Of a DNA stretch of 5,304 nucleotides, positions 1-5,304 are shown in pieces. The stretch lies in the NCBI GenBank assembly GCA_021157815.1, contig JAGGVT010000196.1, positions 1-5,304 on the forward strand, given 5' to 3'. Under the pieces are notes generated by a model. That model saw only the letters and a program-made list of their open reading frames with translations, was not told the DNA's origin and did not search any database. Both the position numbers and the translations under genes were made by a program. Position 1 is the first letter of the stretch. Every line of letters starts with the position of its first letter. The stretch comes from a bacterium (GTDB taxonomy: Bacteria > JAJVIF01 > JAGGVT01).

Positions 1-1
1 A

Positions 2-132
2 GGGGCTGTTGAAAAAGCCTATTATATCCCAGACCGTAGGGGCAACTCTCCGTGGTTGCCCTGTATTTATGCCAATATTTAGGGTAGGCACAGAGACCTA
101 CCCCCTACATTCAGCCCTTTTTCAACAGCCCC
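2..132. repeat. MITE-like element with 16-bp perfect terminal inverted repeats
   Basis: GGGGCTGTTGAAAAAG at 2-17 is the exact reverse complement of 117-132, so the segment is bounded by perfect 16-bp terminal inverted repeats. The interior has no reading frame of useful length and contains two hairpins (see next entry). Small non-coding elements of this build are usually non-autonomous relatives of insertion sequences (MITEs) or compound REP-like repeats. No transposase is in the window and only one base lies to the left, so a target-site duplication cannot be tested. The family assignment is inference; the repeat structure is directly visible. It sits about 90 bases upstream of the promoter of the first gene and, if transcribed, could also end transcription arriving from the left. 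Confidence 0.75.
36..108. repeat. Paired internal hairpins, REP-like
   Basis: The first hairpin pairs GGGCAAC (40-46) with GTTGCCC (55-61) across an 8-base loop. The second pairs GGGTAGG (82-88) with CCTACCC (97-103), also across an 8-base loop. In addition, GTAGGGG at 36-42 is the reverse complement of CCCCTAC at 102-108, so the two hairpins sit inside a larger inverted repeat. Two stem-loops of equal stem and loop length in mirrored surroundings resemble bacterial REP/BIME units. Their role is unknown; transposition ends, mRNA stabilisation or termination are all possible. Confidence 0.7.
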
Positions 133-221
133 ATCCTGCCTGCATCTTGTTAGTTCTACAGCGACGCTTTCGCATGGTCAAATGATTTCATCCTATCAGT
201 ATGCAACTTCATTCAAACCGG

Positions 222-230
222 TGTTATAAT
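222..230 (+). promoter_or_regulatory. Extended -10 promoter for the 790-residue lipoprotein gene
   Basis: TGTTATAAT at 222-230 is a perfect -10 hexamer (TATAAT, 225-230) preceded by the TGn extension. At 16-18 bases upstream there is no good -35 box (TGCAAC at 202-207 is poor), which is usual for extended -10 promoters. Transcription would begin near 237, giving a leader of about 30 bases before the ATG at 269. This is a consensus match only. Confidence 0.6.
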
Positions 231-268
231 AATCTGGGTTTTATTCAGGGATATCAGGGAGTGCTATT

Positions 269-2641
269 ATGATTTCTTTTTACCCCAGAAGTTCTCTATT
301 AATACTTATTATTATCTGCATTTCATTTTTGCTCGGATGCTCATCGCAGCATGATATAGTCTCAGTTGATGTAACAACGCCTGACCTTCCAGCGGCATTC
401 GATAATGACACGGCAAAAACCGACAGGTCACTGTTTGGGTTGTATCATATTTTTGTGGATGTTCCAACGCAGACAGTTGAGATTGCGCCTGTCCGTCGAG
501 CTGACCTCGACCTGCATGTGAATCTCAACCCATACCTTATCAGCGAACCATGCCGCGATTGCCTCAGGCTGGACAGTGTCGGATTCGATGAGGATGAAAA
601 TCTTTTTCTGGATTTCGCACTGACACACGCGTTTCAGGATGTATCTGTCAGGCCTGATTTGAACGGATTTGATCTCAGGGGAATCCTTGCACTTCCCGCT
701 ACAAAAATTTTCCCGTTGACTCCACATACGAAATCTGTTTTTGACCCAATCACACATCTCATAATCAGAAACGAGCAGCCCATTACATTGAATCCAGGCG
801 CTTTGATAAACGCTGACGGCTACACTCCGCTTTGGGATTTTTACGCCGACATGCCTGATTATGCCGGAGCAATTCCCGGCTCGTTGAATCCGTTTATCAA
901 TTATTTCTGGGAGGATAATCCTGATCCGATTGAGGAGGGCAACCTGATTCCGTGGCGGACTTTCGCAGTCGGCGGCGGTTGGGATGTTAAACGATACGTT
1001 CTTGATTTGACAAAGCTTGATGAAACTTTCGATTTCTATTTCATCGCGGATGTTACATACGGCCAGTCGGCAACGTGGAAGACTCGCCAGAATCCGTTCT
1101 ATCGTAATCCGCAGTTTAATATCAAGGAAGCTTATGATGTCACAGTTGAGGTTGATAGCGGACTTGTTACCGGCGATGTTCTAACCACATGTGATCTGAC
1201 AATTTATGTAAAAGACTGGCAAGCTGGCGCGCCGCTTGTTGTCGATCCGCAAAATCCGGAACAGTATGAAATAGACGCTGTCAGTAACGTTTTCAGAATT
1301 ACAATCGATGCTCCCGACTTTCAATACGGGCTTATTGCACTTGATACTCCCGACTCCGGTGCGGGAACTGAGGCTGACCCGTGGGTTTATACTACGCAGC
1401 TTAGAAATCTTCAAGCCGCGACTACCGGAGTGTATCCTGTTCTTATCGGTATTGAGGACGATCTAAACGAAACTGATCTGCTTGATTTGAGAGTATTCGA
1501 ACTTGTCTTTCCCGAGGTATTCTCATCGCATGTTGTTATAAATTTCAATCCGCCCGAACGTGTAACAAATAACGAGCACGCGTCATTCCTCTGGCCCAAG
1601 GAGGCAATCGCGCTGGATAGCGCGAATCGCCCTCATGTCGTCTGGACTGATGACCGTACGGGCTACCACCAGGTTTATTATTCATATCGGATTGCACAAG
1701 GTAACTGGTCTGAACCGGAGAACATTTCGCAATCGGACGGGCAGGCGTATTATGCCACTGTCGCTATCGATGCAAACAATCACGGACATATAGTCTGGGA
1801 GGATACCGATGGCCTGATTGAGGGATTGGATATTCACTACGGCTATAAAATCGGTGCCGGACTTGAACATAATATCAACTTAACCAAATTCTCCGAACAG
1901 GGCGTAGGCGTTTTTCCAAAGGTTGTGGTTGATGCAACAGGCAATCCGCATATCGTATGGTCGGAAAGCACATCCGGCGATGATGATTTTGATGTCCGAT
2001 ACATGCACATTGACATGTCGGGTCCCATGCCAAGTCCGGATTACACACAGTTAATCGGGCAAACGGACGCTTTTGAGGGGCAGCCATCTATTGCATTGGG
2101 AATGAACGATGCGCCGAGAGTTGTGTTTATCCGCGAGGACGGCGAACATAAACTGTTTTTCACTAAAAAAGACACAGGCAGTTTCTCCGAACCATCACTT
2201 ATAGACAATGGGCCGGCATACTGGCCCGACCTGATTTACACGTTCACCAACATGGGAACGGTATGCTTCCACGGCGGGAATATGGCTACAACTCAAATAC
2301 TCGCCATGAACACAGTCAACGACGGCGCAACGTGGTCGGATATAATTGCAATTACCGATGCAGCGGATATGCATCATGTCATCCCCGACATATCATACGA
2401 TTCATATAACGCAGTGCATATAGTCTGGCATGAGATTGACCCGATGACACAAATCCCCGGGCAGGTTAAATATGTACAATTGACAACGGAAGGAGTAACC
2501 GACCAGCAGTTTGTAACACCGGTCGATTACCCGTCGGCGTTTCCATCATTAGTGGTTGATGCCGATGACGAAGTCCATGTAGCGGTACAGACATTCACAG
2601 ATGACAACTACGAGATTTACTATTTAACGTCGAGGGATTAG
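269..2641 (+). CDS. Surface lipoprotein with C-terminal sialidase/BNR-like beta-propeller
   Basis: This encodes a 790-residue exported protein. The start is set by AGGGAG (256-261), 7 bases before the ATG. Residues 1-24 form a lipoprotein signal peptide: basic Arg7, a hydrophobic run at 10-22, and the lipobox LLGC with Cys24 as the lipidated residue. Residues 75-320 form an unrecognised domain containing a CRDC pair (Cys95, Cys98). Residues about 330-420 look beta-rich and could be an Ig-like linker. From about 442 to the end there are about seven degenerate units of 40-48 residues. Each carries a core such as AIDANNHGHIVWED (499-512), VVDATGNPHIVWSE (553-566) or YDSYNAVHIVWHE (710-722). An Asp-box-like stretch (T682-x-N-x-G-x-T-W689) supports a sialidase/BNR-type propeller. 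No catalytic residues of a known enzyme are apparent, so binding or adhesion at the cell surface is the likelier role; this is inference. The C-terminus EIYYLTSRD recurs in a relic at 3973-4002. Confidence 0.85.
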   Translation: MISFYPRSSLLILIIICISFLLGCSSQHDIVSVDVTTPDLPAAFDNDTAKTDRSLFGLYHIFVDVPTQTVEIAPVRRADLDLHVNLNPYLISEPCRDCLRLDSVGFDEDENLFLDFALTHAFQDVSVRPDLNGFDLRGILALPATKIFPLTPHTKSVFDPITHLIIRNEQPITLNPGALINADGYTPLWDFYADMPDYAGAIPGSLNPFINYFWEDNPDPIEEGNLIPWRTFAVGGGWDVKRYVLDLTKLDETFDFYFIADVTYGQSATWKTRQNPFYRNPQFNIKEAYDVTVEVDSGLVTGDVLTTCDLTIYVKDWQAGAPLVVDPQNPEQYEIDAVSNVFRITIDAPDFQYGLIALDTPDSGAGTEADPWVYTTQLRNLQAATTGVYPVLIGIEDDLNETDLLDLRVFELVFPEVFSSHVVINFNPPERVTNNEHASFLWPKEAIALDSANRPHVVWTDDRTGYHQVYYSYRIAQGNWSEPENISQSDGQAYYATVAIDANNHGHIVWEDTDGLIEGLDIHYGYKIGAGLEHNINLTKFSEQGVGVFPKVVVDATGNPHIVWSESTSGDDDFDVRYMHIDMSGPMPSPDYTQLIGQTDAFEGQPSIALGMNDAPRVVFIREDGEHKLFFTKKDTGSFSEPSLIDNGPAYWPDLIYTFTNMGTVCFHGGNMATTQILAMNTVNDGATWSDIIAITDAADMHHVIPDISYDSYNAVHIVWHEIDPMTQIPGQVKYVQLTTEGVTDQQFVTPVDYPSAFPSLVVDADDEVHVAVQTFTDDNYEIYYLTSRD

Positions 2642-2646
2642 CTAAC

Positions 2647-2680
2647 CATATTTAATTTGTACCCGGTACAAATTAATATG
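2647..2680. terminator. Long palindrome after the lipoprotein gene, possible terminator or operator
   Basis: Positions 2652-2663 and 2665-2676 are perfect reverse complements (12-bp arms, single central C at 2664, core TTGTACCCGGTACAA). CATAT (2647-2651) and ATATG (2676-2680) extend the pairing if a one-base offset is allowed. It begins six bases after the stop codon, where a terminator would be expected. However, the stem is mostly A/T and no run of T follows, so intrinsic termination would be weak. A dyad this precise could equally be a binding site for a dimeric regulator controlling the two genes downstream. The structure is certain, the function is not. Confidence 0.5.
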
Positions 2681-2694
2681 TTGCTTATGGAAAT

Positions 2695-2976
2695 TTGCAG
2701 GACAAAAAAATAAGTGCAGGACGGTATCGCGCTGAACTACTCTACATAATTGACGGTGATAAGATATATATTGTTGATGAAATTTCACTGCATTGTGCAT
2801 GTCATGAGCTCACTCACGGTTTTTGGCAGCAGGGACATGCCGGGTGTGATACCAATTTAGATAATCTGGAACTATATGGCTTGATGAATTATAATGACAG
2901 ACGATCATACTTACACGCAGGTAATATTATCAGATTAAGAGATTCATTAAGCATATTTGACAGAAGTGATTTTTAA
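2695..2976 (+). CDS. Metzincin-like metalloprotease C-terminal fragment, probably truncated
   Basis: The 93-codon frame contains the zinc-protease motif HELTH (residues 37-41; zinc ligands His37 and His41, catalytic Glu38), preceded by a hydrophobic strand (24-32). His48 is a possible third ligand, but the spacing HExxHx6H is one residue longer than the metzincin HExxHx2Gx2H. GLMNYND (62-68) resembles the metzincin Met-turn, with Met64. The closing HAGNIIRLRDSL resembles the final helix of such enzymes. Only 36 residues precede HExxH, too few for a full N-terminal subdomain. There is no signal peptide, the only available start is TTG at 2695, and it lacks a proper ribosome binding site. An in-frame stop at 2674 blocks extension upstream. 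An ATG at 2687 in another frame reaches a stop right after A7 (2704-2710). I infer a 5'-truncated or frameshifted gene. The stop overlaps the ribosome binding site of the next gene, implying a shared transcript. Confidence 0.55.
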   Translation: MQDKKISAGRYRAELLYIIDGDKIYIVDEISLHCACHELTHGFWQQGHAGCDTNLDNLELYGLMNYNDRRSYLHAGNIIRLRDSLSIFDRSDF

Positions 2977-2980
2977 GGAG
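2975..2980 (+). promoter_or_regulatory. Shine-Dalgarno site fixing the start of the second lipoprotein
   Basis: AAGGAG at 2975-2980 lies 6 bases before the ATG at 2987 and includes two bases of the preceding TAA stop (2974-2976). This is a near-ideal site and selects 2987 over an in-frame TTG at 2957. Overlap with the upstream stop suggests translational coupling between the protease-like frame and the lipoprotein. Confidence 0.85.
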
Positions 2981-2986
2981 CTTGTT

Positions 2987-3706
2987 ATGAAAATATCCAT
3001 ACCAAAAAGAATATTATATCTCTCTTTATCGTTGTGCATGATAATCACTATCCTTGTATTCTACGGATGTGGAAATAATGCAAATGTTGAATCGAAGGCA
3101 GATAAGGAATCTGAACGGATAGTCAAATCTGAATCGCTTCCTTATGTGGCGATTTACTCACGATTAACATATGAAAAATTCCAAGAGATACGGGATGATA
3201 CTTATCCTGTTTCTTATATATCTATAAATTACGCCAGGCTGGGAAATTACGACCAATATAATAGAGCACAGGAAGTAAGCAAGTTATCTTTAAAGGCTAC
3301 TTTGCGCAAAAGAACTGGTAACCCTTTCACTTTATTCATTGATTACGATGGATATTATTACTATGTTCGATTGGATGTAACTCCTGATATATATGAAAGT
3401 AAGAAGCATACATTTTCTGCCAATGAGATAAATGCGATTTTTGACTATCTTGAAGAAAATGATAACGAGGATTATTTCTTTAATGGCTTAGAGTACACTG
3501 GCTTACCCCAACCTTATGAATCTCCGAGTGTTGATTTCGATGACACTGAAAATGCTAATCAATACGTAACTATAGGTTTTCGGGAACCTGGCACAATATA
3601 CAATGAATGGGCGATAAGTAAATCGATGTTTGCTGATGATCCACACCCCATCTTACAAGGATTAATTGATATTCTCGAAGATGATTTCATAAGCCAGTTT
3701 GAGTAG
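2987..3706 (+). CDS. Small lipoprotein of unknown function
   Basis: This encodes 239 residues and I do not recognise the family. The N-terminus MKISIPKR is basic and followed by a hydrophobic segment (about 9-26). It ends at FYGC with Cys28, a somewhat atypical lipobox because Phe and Tyr occupy the -3 and -2 positions. The next 20 or so residues are polar (GNNANVESKADKESE), as in a tether. The rest is acidic and rich in Tyr, Asp and Asn, with a YYYYVRLDV strand and a C-terminal helix rich in acidic residues (PILQGLIDILEDDF). No enzyme motif is evident. It is coupled to the metzincin-like frame just upstream, and the pair looks AT-richer than the genes on either side, which suggests separate acquisition. 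A partner, substrate or immunity-type role for the protease cannot be told from sequence. Confidence 0.75.
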   Translation: MKISIPKRILYLSLSLCMIITILVFYGCGNNANVESKADKESERIVKSESLPYVAIYSRLTYEKFQEIRDDTYPVSYISINYARLGNYDQYNRAQEVSKLSLKATLRKRTGNPFTLFIDYDGYYYYVRLDVTPDIYESKKHTFSANEINAIFDYLEENDNEDYFFNGLEYTGLPQPYESPSVDFDDTENANQYVTIGFREPGTIYNEWAISKSMFADDPHPILQGLIDILEDDFISQFE

Positions 3707-3887
3707 AATGGGTAATGGCGAAATGGGGCAACTTCCTTTTTGTTGACTGATAAGAACTTGCGTTTTATGATTAGTGCATGAGGAGCGTATCTCGAAATAT
3801 ATTTTCAGGTTTGAACATCCAAAAAGCAGGATTCAGTCTCGCGAATTGTCAGGGAGAGCATCCGTAATGGTAGATATAATCAGCGAT
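3707..3887. other. Non-coding stretch with no convincing feature
   Basis: I see no gene, clear terminator or RNA here. CAAC/GTTG at 3729-3732 and 3742-3745 form only a 4-bp stem. AGGGAG (3851-3856) stands 10 bases before an ATG at 3867 that opens a 23-codon frame running through the repeat beginning at 3889 and ending at 3938. It is too short and repeat-derived to call a gene. Confidence 0.6.
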
Positions 3888-3888
3888 A

Positions 3889-3936
3889 AAAAAGGTGTCC
3901 GTCCCCTTTTTCTTCGAAAAAGGACTCTATCCCCTT
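3889..3936. repeat. Tandem hairpin-forming repeat (AAAAAGG-N6-TCCCCTT, two copies)
   Basis: Two 20-base copies, 3889-3908 and 3917-3936, share AAAAAGG and TCCCCTT ends around a variable 6-base centre (16 of 20 positions match). They are spaced 28 bases apart. CCTTTTT (3905-3911) can pair either with AAAAAGG on its left (3889-3895, loop 9) or on its right (3917-3923, loop CTTCG), giving two mutually exclusive hairpins. From general experience, short GGTGTCCGTCCCC-type repeats are scattered in many bacterial genomes; that is recollection and was not searched here. Function is unknown. Confidence 0.7.
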
Positions 3937-3972
3937 AATCCTGCACCATAAGTGTTATTCAGATACATCCAC

Positions 3973-4002
3973 GAAATTTACTACCTGACATCGCGGGATT
4001 AG
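3973..4002 (+). pseudogene. 3'-terminal relic of a paralogue of the 790-residue lipoprotein
   Basis: Codons 3973-4002 read EIYYLTSRD followed by TAG, identical to the last nine residues and stop of the lipoprotein ending at 2641. The DNA differs at 6 of 30 positions and every difference is synonymous, so this is not a recent copy. Weaker similarity extends left to about 3957, but needs gaps that break the frame, and an in-frame TAA at 3949 closes it. No other part of the propeller is recognisable upstream. I infer that a related lipoprotein gene once ended here and was mostly deleted. Chance is unlikely but not excluded for so short a match. Confidence 0.6.
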
Positions 4003-4026
4003 AAACCACACCTGAAAAAATATATC

Positions 4027-4054
4027 TTGACAAAACTGAATGTGCCTGTAAAAT
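4027..4054 (+). promoter_or_regulatory. Sigma70-type promoter for the TetR/efflux operon
   Basis: TTGACA at 4027-4032 is a perfect -35 box, followed after 16 bases by TAAAAT at 4049-4054, five of six to the -10 consensus. Transcription would start near 4061, just before the candidate operator and upstream of both possible TetR starts. It is the best promoter match between the second lipoprotein and the regulator. Confidence 0.7.
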
Positions 4055-4063
4055 ATTAGAGCG

Positions 4064-4081
4064 TTCATTCTGAATTATGAA
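4064..4081. promoter_or_regulatory. Candidate TetR autoregulatory operator
   Basis: TTCAT (4064-4068) and ATGAA (4077-4081) form a 5-bp inverted repeat with an 8-base spacer, immediately downstream of the predicted transcription start. TetR-family repressors commonly bind dyads of this size overlapping their own promoter, and position fits. The arms are short and the centre is not symmetric, so this is a weak prediction. Confidence 0.35.
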
Positions 4082-4121
4082 TAGACGTTCTTTTTTTTAT
4101 AATGTGCATTGCGACAGGCAA

Positions 4122-4751
4122 ATGAACAAGAAAAAGAAACCTACCAGAAAAGAGAGAGAACAGGAGCAGAGAAAGCAGTATATTCTGTCCTGTGCGGAGG
4201 TATTGTTCGCCGATAACGGTTATGACAACACATCGATGGCGATGATAGCAGAGAGAAGCGAATTCTCGGTGGGTACAGTCTATAACTTTTTCCAATCTAA
4301 AAATGACATCTATTCAAGCCTGTTGATAGGCAAATTGACTGAAGTATATGAGGGATTGTCTCTGATTGCCAAAAAGGTTATCAAACCGCTGGAGAAAATC
4401 AGGGAAATAATTGAATTTAACATGGACATGATTCACAAGAACGAGAAATTCCTCATGCTATATATGAACGATGTCGCCCGCCATGAATGGGGACTTGTTT
4501 CAAATATTGAAACGAGTGATGAAGGTCTCCATTCGAAAATATCCAAACTGACGGAAAAGGTAATTCATGATGCTCAATTGGATGTCTCCCTTCGCAATGA
4601 CATATCTTCTAAAAAAGCCCTGTTTATCTTTAAAAAACTGATTACGGTATATCTGCTTGATGCAATCGCCTGTTCGGACAAGTTCGATGCGCAGAAATCG
4701 GTTAATGAAATGTATGACATATTCCTTCATGGAGTTGGTGCGAAAAAATGA
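4122..4751 (+). CDS. TetR-family transcriptional regulator
   Basis: This is a DNA-binding repressor expected to control itself and the adjacent efflux genes in response to a small ligand. Counted from the ATG at 4122 it has 209 residues, usual for the family. Residues about 17-65 are a typical TetR N-terminal domain: QYILSCAEVLFADNGYDNTS, then the helix-turn-helix IAERSEFSVGTVYNFFQSK with the signature GTVYNFF and K-N-D-I-Y. The rest is helical and variable, as expected of the ligand-binding and dimerisation domain; the ligand cannot be read from it. An in-frame ATG at 4077 would add 15 residues (beginning MNRRSFFYNV) that do not look family-like. I prefer 4122 because the basic leader MNKKKKPTRKERE is normal there, though both starts have poor ribosome binding sites (AGG 3 bases before 4122). 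Its stop overlaps the next start (ATGA). Confidence 0.9.
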   Translation: MNKKKKPTRKEREQEQRKQYILSCAEVLFADNGYDNTSMAMIAERSEFSVGTVYNFFQSKNDIYSSLLIGKLTEVYEGLSLIAKKVIKPLEKIREIIEFNMDMIHKNEKFLMLYMNDVARHEWGLVSNIETSDEGLHSKISKLTEKVIHDAQLDVSLRNDISSKKALFIFKKLITVYLLDAIACSDKFDAQKSVNEMYDIFLHGVGAKK

Positions 4752-5304
4752 GATTCTTCACATATACTTTGTTAATAATGCTTGCCACAACGTTTTTCCC
4801 GACAATCTCCACTGCTGAGGATTCATCATTGGATAATCAGCCGTTGTTGATTGGCCATCAGAAAGCAGTCGAAATGGCGCTTGGGAACAACAAACTGGTT
4901 TACGCGGCGGAAAGAATGGTCAGTGCCGCAAGAGCTGAGGGAAAAGCGCAGTACGCTCCTTTCCTTCCACAGTTAAGCACAACGTATTCATACACTCGCC
5001 TCGACAGCGCCCCGTTTATGTCTGTTGATATGGGCAATGGTCCTACGGAAATGCCGATGGGGACTGAGGATAACTACAACTGGTCGTTCCAGTTCGTTTT
5101 TCCCATCTATGCGGGCGGCGCGAAAAAAGCGGTTAAGAAGATGATTCAAATCAACGAGAAAATCGCGCGAAATAATCTCGATATCGCAAGACGGGGAATC
5201 GCGTACGGCGCTGTGCAGGCATATTACGGCGTTCTAAGCGCAAGACGCCTTGTTGATGTTCGTACAGCATCGCTTGAGTTTATAACTGAAGCACACCGAA
5301 ACGC
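4748..5304 (+). CDS. TolC-family outer membrane efflux protein (5' part, runs off the window)
   Basis: This is the outer-membrane channel of a tripartite efflux or type I export system, trimeric and spanning to the periplasm. The window holds the first 185 or so residues of a family usually 430-500 long. The ATG overlaps the TetR stop (ATGA at 4748-4751), so translation is coupled. Residues 1-23 are a cleavable signal peptide, with a hydrophobic core at 8-17 and likely cleavage after STA (21-23). The mature part shows the TolC/OEP pattern. A40-xxx-A44-L-x-NN48 begins the first helix. ARAEGKAQYAPFLPQLS (61-77) leads into the beta-strand TYSYTR, and NWSFQFVFPIYAGGAKKA (111-128) forms the return strand and the YAGG turn into the next helix. 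Membrane-fusion and inner-membrane pump genes typically follow in this order but lie outside the window. Which transporter class it serves is not visible. Confidence 0.92.
   Translation, partial: MRFFTYTLLIMLATTFFPTISTAEDSSLDNQPLLIGHQKAVEMALGNNKLVYAAERMVSAARAEGKAQYAPFLPQLSTTYSYTRLDSAPFMSVDMGNGPTEMPMGTEDNYNWSFQFVFPIYAGGAKKAVKKMIQINEKIARNNLDIARRGIAYGAVQAYYGVLSARRLVDVRTASLEFITEAHRN

Noticed and set aside
428-2377. Several minus-strand open frames of 60-109 codons inside the 790-residue lipoprotein gene
   Set aside because: They lie entirely opposite a well-supported gene, have no ribosome binding sites or recognisable motifs, and read as shadow frames.
2957-2986. TTG-initiated extension of the second lipoprotein by ten residues
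   Set aside because: It would overlap the preceding frame and place acidic residues before the signal peptide; the ATG at 2987 has a near-ideal ribosome binding site and a proper basic leader.
3729-3745. CAAC/GTTG stem next to a T run after the second lipoprotein
   Set aside because: Only 4 bp of stem and the T run lies in the loop, so it is not a credible intrinsic terminator.
3867-3938. 23-codon frame (ATG at 3867) preceded by AGGGAG
   Set aside because: It runs through the repeat, is very short, has a 10-base spacing and no recognisable product; at most the relic of a lost start.
3826-3944. 8-bp inverted repeat GCAGGATT (3826-3833) / AATCCTGC (3937-3944) around the tandem repeat
   Set aside because: An 8-bp match at this distance can arise by chance and has no further extension, so I do not call it an element border.
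1-5304. CRISPR array, tRNA, rRNA or riboswitch
   Set aside because: No regularly spaced repeats with unique spacers, and no recognisable cloverleaf, ribosomal or riboswitch core on either strand by eye.

Overview
The window reads as chromosomal DNA of a diderm (Gram-negative-type) bacterium whose phylum I cannot name from sequence alone. The diderm call rests on the start of a TolC-type outer-membrane factor at the right edge and on two proteins with lipoprotein signal peptides. All five genes are on the + strand. Base composition is moderate, but the middle block (about 2680-4000) looks AT-richer than the first gene. Hand counts of one 60-base line each gave about 47% GC in the first gene and about 37% in the third.

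Left edge (1-268): a compact element with perfect 16-bp terminal inverted repeats and two internal hairpins, resembling a MITE or compound REP. It is followed by an extended -10 promoter and a good ribosome binding site. These serve a 790-residue lipoprotein (269-2641) with an N-terminal domain I do not recognise and a C-terminal beta-propeller of about seven sialidase/BNR-like units.

Middle (2642-4076): a long palindrome lies just after the lipoprotein gene. Next is a 93-codon reading frame carrying a zincin HExxH motif and a Met-turn-like segment but no good start; it is probably the C-terminal end of a truncated metzincin-like protease. Its stop codon overlaps the Shine-Dalgarno sequence of a second, 239-residue lipoprotein of unknown function. 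A gene-poor stretch of about 370 bases then holds a tandem hairpin-forming repeat and a relic. The relic encodes exactly the last nine residues plus stop of the 790-residue lipoprotein, using different synonymous codons. This suggests a paralogue once stood here and was lost.

Right edge (4027-5304): a TTGACA/TAAAAT promoter with an inverted repeat near the start drives a TetR-family regulator. That gene overlaps by ATGA the start of a TolC-like outer-membrane efflux protein, which runs off the window. The arrangement is typical of a self-regulated drug or solute efflux operon whose membrane-fusion and pump genes would lie beyond the edge. I see no convincing evidence of an undescribed system. 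The most unusual items are the metzincin fragment with its possible slippery start, the paralogue relic, and the left-edge element.
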